A program made the position numbers and the translations under genes. The notes beneath the pieces were generated by a model that was not told the origin of the DNA, ran no database searches, and saw only the letters and a program-made list of their open reading frames with translations. Below, in pieces: positions 5,570 to 10,294 of a stretch of DNA of 10,294 bases (its first letter is position 1; the number at the start of each line of letters is the position of its first letter). The stretch comes from Synergistaceae bacterium (GTDB taxonomy: Bacteria > Synergistota > Synergistia > Synergistales > Aminobacteriaceae): contig JAAYJB010000101.1 of the NCBI GenBank assembly GCA_012523155.1, forward strand, positions 1 to 10,294, given 5' to 3'.

Positions 5570-5926
5570 CTAGCCGGGCAGAAAACGGATGGCAGTTCCG
5601 TAACCTATAATCTCTGCCGCACCGGTGGATACGCTCGTAGTAGAAAGGCGGAAGCCGATCACCATGTCTGCACCTCTTCTGGCGGCTTCGTCTGCGATCC
5701 TGTCCATTACGAGGATGACCGACTCGTCTATCATTGCCTTGTACTGTCTTAACTCGCCGCCGATGGTCCAGTTCCGGATGTTGGATGATACGTCCTGGAT
5801 AATGGATTTCGACAGGCAGCACGAGGCCATTACGCAACCTATGAAATCATATTTTCTGTCGGGTATGGAATCCACCGTGAGGATGGCAACTGTTTTCTCT
5901 TTCATTATAGATTTTCTTTCTTTCAC
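5570..5926 (-). CDS. YbjQ family protein (putative heavy-metal-binding, PF01906/UPF0145)
   Basis: This 118-residue protein has the YbjQ pattern: an N-terminal strand with D-S-I-P-D-R-K (19-25), GGELRQY (56-62), a long helix A-D-E-A-A-R-R-G-A-D-M-V-I-G-F-R (78-93), and a final G-A-A-E-I-I-G-Y-G-T-A (101-111). The family forms small cytoplasmic oligomers and is called heavy-metal-binding only tentatively. Cys31, Cys36 and Cys37 (G-C-V-M-A-S-C-C) fall where many members have small or hydrophobic residues, so metal or redox chemistry is possible here. The GTG at 5926 is taken because GGGGCGG lies about 6 nt upstream; ATG 5905 would give 111 residues, nearer the family norm, but has a poorer site. 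It follows the 691-residue gene by 12 nt and is the last gene before the terminator at 5504-5534. Confidence 0.85.
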   Translation of the reverse strand: MKERKSIMKEKTVAILTVDSIPDRKYDFIGCVMASCCLSKSIIQDVSSNIRNWTIGGELRQYKAMIDESVILVMDRIADEAARRGADMVIGFRLSTTSVSTGAAEIIGYGTAIRFLPG

Positions 5927-5938
5927 AATGATCCGCCC

Positions 5939-8014
5939 CTACTTTCTTCTGAGAAAGAGAATAATCATGCTTAATGCCATGAGAACAGCTCCGAAAATAA
6001 CGAGAAAACGAGGTATCATCCCCAGATTTTTGAGATTATCGTACAGGAACCTTCCCACGAAGGGTATTCTCCTGCAGAATATGGCAAATTCGAGATGCTC
6101 CATGTCCTTCAGGTCTTCAAAAGGATACCCGTCTGCGAGGCATTCTATGCTTTTACGGGCAAAATTTTTGCCGACTTCGCCTGATTCTTCGGTCGCATAA
6201 ATATCCCAGAGGGCTATGCCGGGTTTTCCGGCTCTTCTGTAGATGTTTATAAGTTCAGCCCTGTCCTCAGGGGAAACAGCAGATTGGTCACGGGGCCTTC
6301 CGGAGTTGACTGCCCGAAGATCGGTGATCTGCAGCAGATCGAGGATTTCTGCCCGCGACCATGCAGTCCAGAACTCGGTCCCGTATTCTCTTATGAATAC
6401 TGCCGCGGAACCGGGGAAGAGCGCAAGGCTTTCCTCCAGTCCGGCAACAGCTTTTTTATTTCCCAGGAGTTGTATGGTCTTCTCTATATCAGGTTTGAGT
6501 ATCCCCCAAAGCTTCCTGAAAAGATCTTTTTTAGGAGCAATCTTCGCCATTGAATCAGGAGAGAGGCCTTTTACAGGCACTTTTTCCTTTACCAGCGCAA
6601 GGAGGCCTATGGCTGCCTCCCTGTTTTCGCTGAGGTTCGGGACATAGGCAAGGTCTCCGTTGAGAAGATGCCAGTCTATTTCCGTATTCGACCATTCTTC
6701 CGAAGTCAGGAAATTCTGGGCCCCCAATCTGTCCACACCCTGGAGGAAATCAATTCCGTAATTTTTATATATCTCCAGAAGCCTGGGGCCCATGACTTTT
6801 GAGAGGATCCTCAGGTCGTTTCTGTCCGGGGCTGAAATAAGTATTGATTCAAGAACGTCTATAGGTCCCTGTGCCAGAAGGGGACCAAACGCATCCCACA
6901 AGATGCCCATTTTCTGAAGTACCGGTTCAAATTCACTGCCTTTTGCGATTTCTTTTGCAACATAGTCCCTTACCGGCTGGGAAAAAGAAAGGATGTGAGC
7001 GCTCTGGATCATCGAGGCAGCCTCTGACTTGCAGATTTTCTCCCAGTTTTTGAGAAGGGATGCGATGTTCCTGTCAATTTCTTCCCTCATGGACAGTGAT
7101 GAACCATCCTCGCTCTTCCACCAGAGTGATTCCGCGTTGATTTCAAGTTTATACTCCTCGTAAAAGGACTTTCGCATCTCCTCTTCCAGTCTGTCCCTCG
7201 CCCCGGTCATGTCGTAGACTTCAAAGGCAAGGAGAAGCCAGCCCACTACGGGAACTATTTTTGAAAGCACCTTCCCCGCGATTTTCATCACCAGGAATTT
7301 CATTATCCGGTTGATTATTCTTTTTCCCAGAACGACAAAAGCTATACCGACAAGACCTTTTAACGGAATGGATCCCTGGGAAAAACCGTTTTTCTTCCCT
7401 GAGGAAGAAAATGCCAGGGACGCCCTCTCGGTATTCGGAATCGGTATGGTGTTGTACACAGGAAGGCGCTGCTTCAGGATCCCAAGAAAGGGTTCCCGTA
7501 TCCGTTCCATGGATGTCTGAAGATGGAACTGTGTTTCCGACTCCAGGCTTTCCAGGATTTCCCGCTGAAAACTTTCACTGACTGAAGAAAGCCGGGGCTG
7601 AAGATTTGAGAAAAACAGCTCCACAAGTTTTTCCAGGTCTTCGTTGCTTCCCGCGCCGGCTTTAGTCTGTTTCCACCAGATACTGAAAGTTCCCTCCTCC
7701 AGTGGGAGTTTCGTTGCAGCAAGCGCCTTTTCAATATCCGAATAATTTTTTCCGACGATTTTCGTCAGGTCGTTCCGTGCCCATGTATCAAGGGCGTTTT
7801 TGATCCTTGATCTCTCAGCGTCAACAATACTGGGAAGCTTTTCGATCTCGGTTTCCGCCGTTCGCGCCGCCACCTCGATTTCGAGGAGCATCTGGGCAAG
7901 CATGTTCGACTTGTCCTGATCCCCGACGTTGGAGGAGGATAGGGTCTGCCGTACCGGCACAAGAATAAAAAGCATTGTCAACAGCAAGCAGCCCCAATTC
8001 ATCCCTTTCTTCAT
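5939..8014 (-). CDS. Large exported, membrane-anchored protein of unknown family
   Basis: I do not recognise this 691-residue protein. It starts with a signal peptide or anchor (KK, then a WGCLLLTMLFILVPV core, residues 7-21). Residues 36-185 are charged and helical with coiled-coil character. Residues 214-270 hold two hydrophobic stretches (LVGIAFVVLG at 221-230 and VPVVGWLLLAFEVYDM at 254-269) separated by a basic segment, KRIINRIMKFLVMKIAGKVL (231-250). A long, mostly alpha-helical region follows (270-660) without catalytic motifs, and a C-terminal membrane segment (667-688) ends in RRK. This suggests a periplasmic body anchored at both ends, with the C-terminus in the cytoplasm. It lies 39 nt after the diguanylate cyclase gene and 12 nt before YbjQ, so one transcript is likely. 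GGGGGG about 10 nt upstream, or AGGGGA directly before it, may serve the ATG at 8014; ATG 8002 is an alternative. Confidence 0.85.
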   Translation of the reverse strand: MKKGMNWGCLLLTMLFILVPVRQTLSSSNVGDQDKSNMLAQMLLEIEVAARTAETEIEKLPSIVDAERSRIKNALDTWARNDLTKIVGKNYSDIEKALAATKLPLEEGTFSIWWKQTKAGAGSNEDLEKLVELFFSNLQPRLSSVSESFQREILESLESETQFHLQTSMERIREPFLGILKQRLPVYNTIPIPNTERASLAFSSSGKKNGFSQGSIPLKGLVGIAFVVLGKRIINRIMKFLVMKIAGKVLSKIVPVVGWLLLAFEVYDMTGARDRLEEEMRKSFYEEYKLEINAESLWWKSEDGSSLSMREEIDRNIASLLKNWEKICKSEAASMIQSAHILSFSQPVRDYVAKEIAKGSEFEPVLQKMGILWDAFGPLLAQGPIDVLESILISAPDRNDLRILSKVMGPRLLEIYKNYGIDFLQGVDRLGAQNFLTSEEWSNTEIDWHLLNGDLAYVPNLSENREAAIGLLALVKEKVPVKGLSPDSMAKIAPKKDLFRKLWGILKPDIEKTIQLLGNKKAVAGLEESLALFPGSAAVFIREYGTEFWTAWSRAEILDLLQITDLRAVNSGRPRDQSAVSPEDRAELINIYRRAGKPGIALWDIYATEESGEVGKNFARKSIECLADGYPFEDLKDMEHLEFAIFCRRIPFVGRFLYDNLKNLGMIPRFLVIFGAVLMALSMIILFLRRK

Positions 8015-8053
8015 TCCCCTGGTACCCCCCGCTCTTTTTTGCTCGAAGCCGAT

Positions 8054-9565
8054 TTATAGTTCAATGTTCGCCTGGTTTTTTCCGTTTGCCTTTGACCTGT
8101 ACAGAGCGATATCAGCACGTTTCAGCGCATCTGAGTAATCAGTGTCCGATTGCCTGAAATAGGTGATGCCAATGGAAAGAGAAAGCGTCTCATGCCTGCT
8201 GCCGAAGGAATGAACGTCTCCGGAAACAGCATCCAGAAGGTTCTGGCATACACGCATAATGTTTTCCGGTTTCAGTCCCCTGAAAAGCAGGAGAAATTCG
8301 TCCCCTCCCCAACGGAAGAGATGGTCTGTGCTTCTTATATGATTGTGGATAAGGGTCGTGATCCTTTTCAGGACACGGTCTCCTGCATCGTGGCCGTACG
8401 TATCGTTGATTCGCTTGAAATCGTCGATATCAAATGTGACGATCGCCGGGTTCGCGGGATCATCAAGCCCTCGGGAGAACGCGTTCCTGAGCGCATCTTC
8501 ACCGGCGCGCCTTGAGAGGGCATCACTGACCGGATCCCTGTTGACCTTCTCTTCCAGTGCAGTCATGGAGCGTTTGTGGAACCACTTCTCCGAAACAACG
8601 ATAAGAACATAGGTAAGCATCAGCAGTAAAACAAGGACAGCGATGAAGAGGGTTATCAGCCGGATGATAAGAGCGTGGCTTTCAGCCTTTGCCTTGTCTA
8701 TGTACGGCTGCATGTCGTCCATGTGGATCCCAAGGGCGACTATCCAGTTGAAATCTTTGTATAGCCTGGCGTAGGTCAGTTTTCTCGATATGGTGTCAGA
8801 GCTTTTCTTTTTGAAAAAATAGGTGAAAAAGATTTCCCCGTATTTTTTTACTCCTTCCAGTTCCTCGAGGTACGGATGGTTGCCCTCGATATCCGTCATT
8901 TCTGTGGAGAGGAGCATTCCTTCAGTATCTTTGAGGTTCGGATGGATCCTTCGGATGGCGTAATCGGACCCTCCTTCGTAGTTTACAACTTCGTTGATCC
9001 ATATGTATGAATCGAAGGGAAAGGTTGATTTATGAATTTCCCGGGCAGTTGCTTTTTTCACAAGTCCATCCGAATATTCTTTTGAAATTCCGAAGAATGC
9101 CCCGTATCTGCCGAAATCCATCATGCTGTGCGCGGCATATTTTCCGCCCTCGTCACCAAGGGATGAAGCAGGACGCTCGTCCAGGATCCCCCGCGGATCA
9201 TAGAGGACTTCTCCAGATCCGCCATCCCAGAGCACTGCAGTCCACTTCTCGTCATCAAAGGTTTTTTCAAAAATCGGAACAAACTGCCCAGGGTCATTTT
9301 CGGCTATGAAATGCAGCTTGCGCTCAGTTTCATGAACCAGAGCACTCATACGGGAGACTTCTTCTTCTCTTCTTTCCCTGATCCTCAGTATTTGATTATC
9401 GACAGTGTGTTTCAGGAATGTTTGTTTTATTTCGTTGATCGATTTTTCCGTGTTGTCGACATAAATGGTCCCGACTTTTCCCGCCAGCGTGAAATAGAAC
9501 AACCCGGCGGCCACACAAGTTATCGTGATGATAAGAACGCTGAATATCCGGTATTTGTTCTCCAT
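8054..9565 (-). CDS. Membrane diguanylate cyclase with periplasmic Cache sensor and GGDEF domain
   Basis: This 503-residue protein is predicted to make cyclic di-GMP from two GTP in response to an extracytoplasmic signal. TM1 spans about 7-28. The periplasmic part (29-298) has an initial long helix and Cache features: WTAVLWDGGSGEVLYDPRG (108-126), YIWINEVVN (187-195), E-M-T-D-I-E-G-N-H-P-Y (222-232), then Y-A-R-L-Y-K-D-F-N-W-I-V-A-L-G-I-H (265-281). TM2 is about 299-324. The GGDEF domain (about 340-503) is intact: FDIDDFKRINDTYGHDAGD (378-396) and RWGGDEF (418-424). An inhibitory-site RxxD (RSTD, 411-414) lies five residues before GGDEF, so product feedback is expected. The usual D-P-L-T-G motif is varied to DPVSDALSRR (344-353). 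No EAL domain is present. The start ATG 9565 lacks a strong ribosome-binding site. It is the first gene of an operon with the 691-residue protein and YbjQ. Confidence 0.93.
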   Translation of the reverse strand: MENKYRIFSVLIITITCVAAGLFYFTLAGKVGTIYVDNTEKSINEIKQTFLKHTVDNQILRIRERREEEVSRMSALVHETERKLHFIAENDPGQFVPIFEKTFDDEKWTAVLWDGGSGEVLYDPRGILDERPASSLGDEGGKYAAHSMMDFGRYGAFFGISKEYSDGLVKKATAREIHKSTFPFDSYIWINEVVNYEGGSDYAIRRIHPNLKDTEGMLLSTEMTDIEGNHPYLEELEGVKKYGEIFFTYFFKKKSSDTISRKLTYARLYKDFNWIVALGIHMDDMQPYIDKAKAESHALIIRLITLFIAVLVLLLMLTYVLIVVSEKWFHKRSMTALEEKVNRDPVSDALSRRAGEDALRNAFSRGLDDPANPAIVTFDIDDFKRINDTYGHDAGDRVLKRITTLIHNHIRSTDHLFRWGGDEFLLLFRGLKPENIMRVCQNLLDAVSGDVHSFGSRHETLSLSIGITYFRQSDTDYSDALKRADIALYRSKANGKNQANIEL

Positions 9566-9624
9566 TTGAAAGAAGCCAGCCTTCCGTATGTATTGCCCAA
9601 GCCTTTCTTTTCCCCAACTGAGTA

Positions 9625-9653
9625 ATATTACAACAAACAGCCGGTATTTTTAA
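9625..9653 (-). promoter_or_regulatory. Candidate promoter of the diguanylate cyclase operon
   Basis: On the minus strand TTAAAA (9653-9648) and TAATAT (9630-9625) are 17 nt apart, each matching 4 of 6 consensus bases. The predicted start would leave a leader of about 50 nt before ATG 9565. The -10 box lies inside a 10-bp palindrome, GTAATATTAC (9622-9631), which could be an operator. Confidence 0.3.
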
Positions 9654-9737
9654 GCCTGTGTATCGAGATTGAAGGAAATTCGTTTTTTCAGACCGGAAGC
9701 AAAAAATTAAGGATCCCTACTGTTCAGTGGAATTTGT

Positions 9738-10217
9738 TTATTTCCCTGAGATACCGAGCACAAGGCGTCTGCAGAAATCGAGGAACACTCCGTAGGGTCT
9801 TCCCGCCAGGGAAAAGGTCAATGACATAAAGCCTGTTGAAAGAGCTATTTGTCTCCAGGTGGCCCCGGCTGCGAGAAGGACAATAACGTAAAGGGGTACC
9901 TGGAAAAGGACAAACGCCAGTGTATCGCCCAGCACCATCTTCCAGGGACTGGATCTGTCGATATCGAAAAAGAGAAAGAGCCTGTCCCTGAACCAGCCGT
10001 AGGGTCTTCCCGTAATGAGGTTGACGGGAACCGCCGCGATCCTCGCTTTTACTGACTGGATGAACGTAAGCTTCGCAATGAAAATCTCTATTGACATGCA
10101 CATGGCAGTGGAAAAAAGGATCATAGCCGTTATGTCTGCCGCAAGGAGGGCGAGCCTTTTCTTTTTGTCTTCCCTTCCGCAGTTCGGATCCGACAAGAAT
10201 CTCACCTGCCCGGTCAA
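9738..10217 (-). CDS. alaE: L-alanine exporter, AlaE family
   Basis: The product matches the AlaE family, inner-membrane exporters that relieve build-up of L-alanine, for example during growth on alanine-containing peptides. Four membrane segments lie at about 24-50, 60-70, 98-118 and 124-140 (numbered from TTG 10217). Shared signatures are A-D-I-T-A-M (27-32), I-A-A-V-P-V-N (60-66), RPYGWFRD (71-78), D-T-L-A-F-V-L-F-Q-V-P-L-Y (98-110), G-A-T-W-R-Q-I (118-124) and P-Y-G-V-F-L-D-F-C-R-R-L (141-152). The two halves repeat one another, a family trait unusually clear here. The start is uncertain: TTG 10217 is the first usable codon, GTG 10205 is possible, neither has a good ribosome-binding site, and the frame stays open to the right edge. 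The family is about 150 residues, so the core is complete. No clear terminator follows the stop. Confidence 0.88.
   Translation of the reverse strand: MTGQVRFLSDPNCGREDKKKRLALLAADITAMILFSTAMCMSIEIFIAKLTFIQSVKARIAAVPVNLITGRPYGWFRDRLFLFFDIDRSSPWKMVLGDTLAFVLFQVPLYVIVLLAAGATWRQIALSTGFMSLTFSLAGRPYGVFLDFCRRLVLGISGK
9790..10012. repeat. Exact 16-bp direct repeat inside alaE
   Basis: CCGTAGGGTCTTCCCG occurs at 9790-9805 and again at 9997-10012, 207 nt (69 codons) apart and in frame. Both copies encode the G-R-P-Y-G motif of the two repeat halves of AlaE. It reflects internal duplication or local gene conversion, not a mobile element. Confidence 0.8.
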
Positions 10218-10294
10218 ATTTTTTATGCTGTTCTTCCAATGAATACTATACCGGTACCTGATCTTCTCATTTATGTAAAGCTTACCACGCTGCA

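Noticed and set aside
9724..10239. Minus-strand frame of 171 codons beginning with ATG 10239
   Set aside because: It overlaps alaE in another frame. It has a standard ATG, but its peptide has no hydrophobic segments and is Arg/Gly/His-rich, whereas the alaE frame matches a known family along its whole length.

Overview
The window looks like chromosomal DNA of a Gram-negative, probably anaerobic bacterium of moderate GC content. The mix of a secreted C69 dipeptidase, an AlaE-type alanine exporter and small glycogen-binding proteins would suit the Synergistota (peptide and amino-acid fermenters). That placement is an inference from gene content, not proven by any marker gene here. There is no sign of phage, transposon, CRISPR, rRNA or tRNA.

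Layout. Positions 1-127 (minus) hold the first 42 codons of a gene that leaves the window on the left; its N-terminus resembles that of alpha-glucan (glycogen) phosphorylases. A 425-nt divergent spacer rich in inverted repeats separates it from a plus-strand gene (553-828) for a stand-alone glycogen-binding (AMPK-beta/CBM48-like) domain. Two terminators lie in the convergent gap before a secreted C69 dipeptidase (1021-2442, minus). A 470-nt AT-rich spacer follows, then a plus-strand secreted beta-propeller-like protein of unknown function (2913-3743).

The rest is on the minus strand. One two-gene operon encodes an AI-2E/PerM family membrane protein and a DUF3465 protein (5440 down to 3872). 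A second, three-gene operon encodes a Cache-GGDEF diguanylate cyclase, a 691-residue exported membrane-anchored protein of unknown family, and a YbjQ family protein (9565 down to 5570), ended by a clear intrinsic terminator at about 5504-5534. At the right edge is an AlaE family L-alanine exporter (stop at 9738) whose true start cannot be fixed inside the window.

How they may fit together: dipeptidase and AlaE are consistent with peptide breakdown and export of surplus alanine; the left edge is consistent with glycogen storage. The most likely undescribed unit is the c-di-GMP operon, where an unknown large envelope protein is co-transcribed with a periplasm-sensing diguanylate cyclase.
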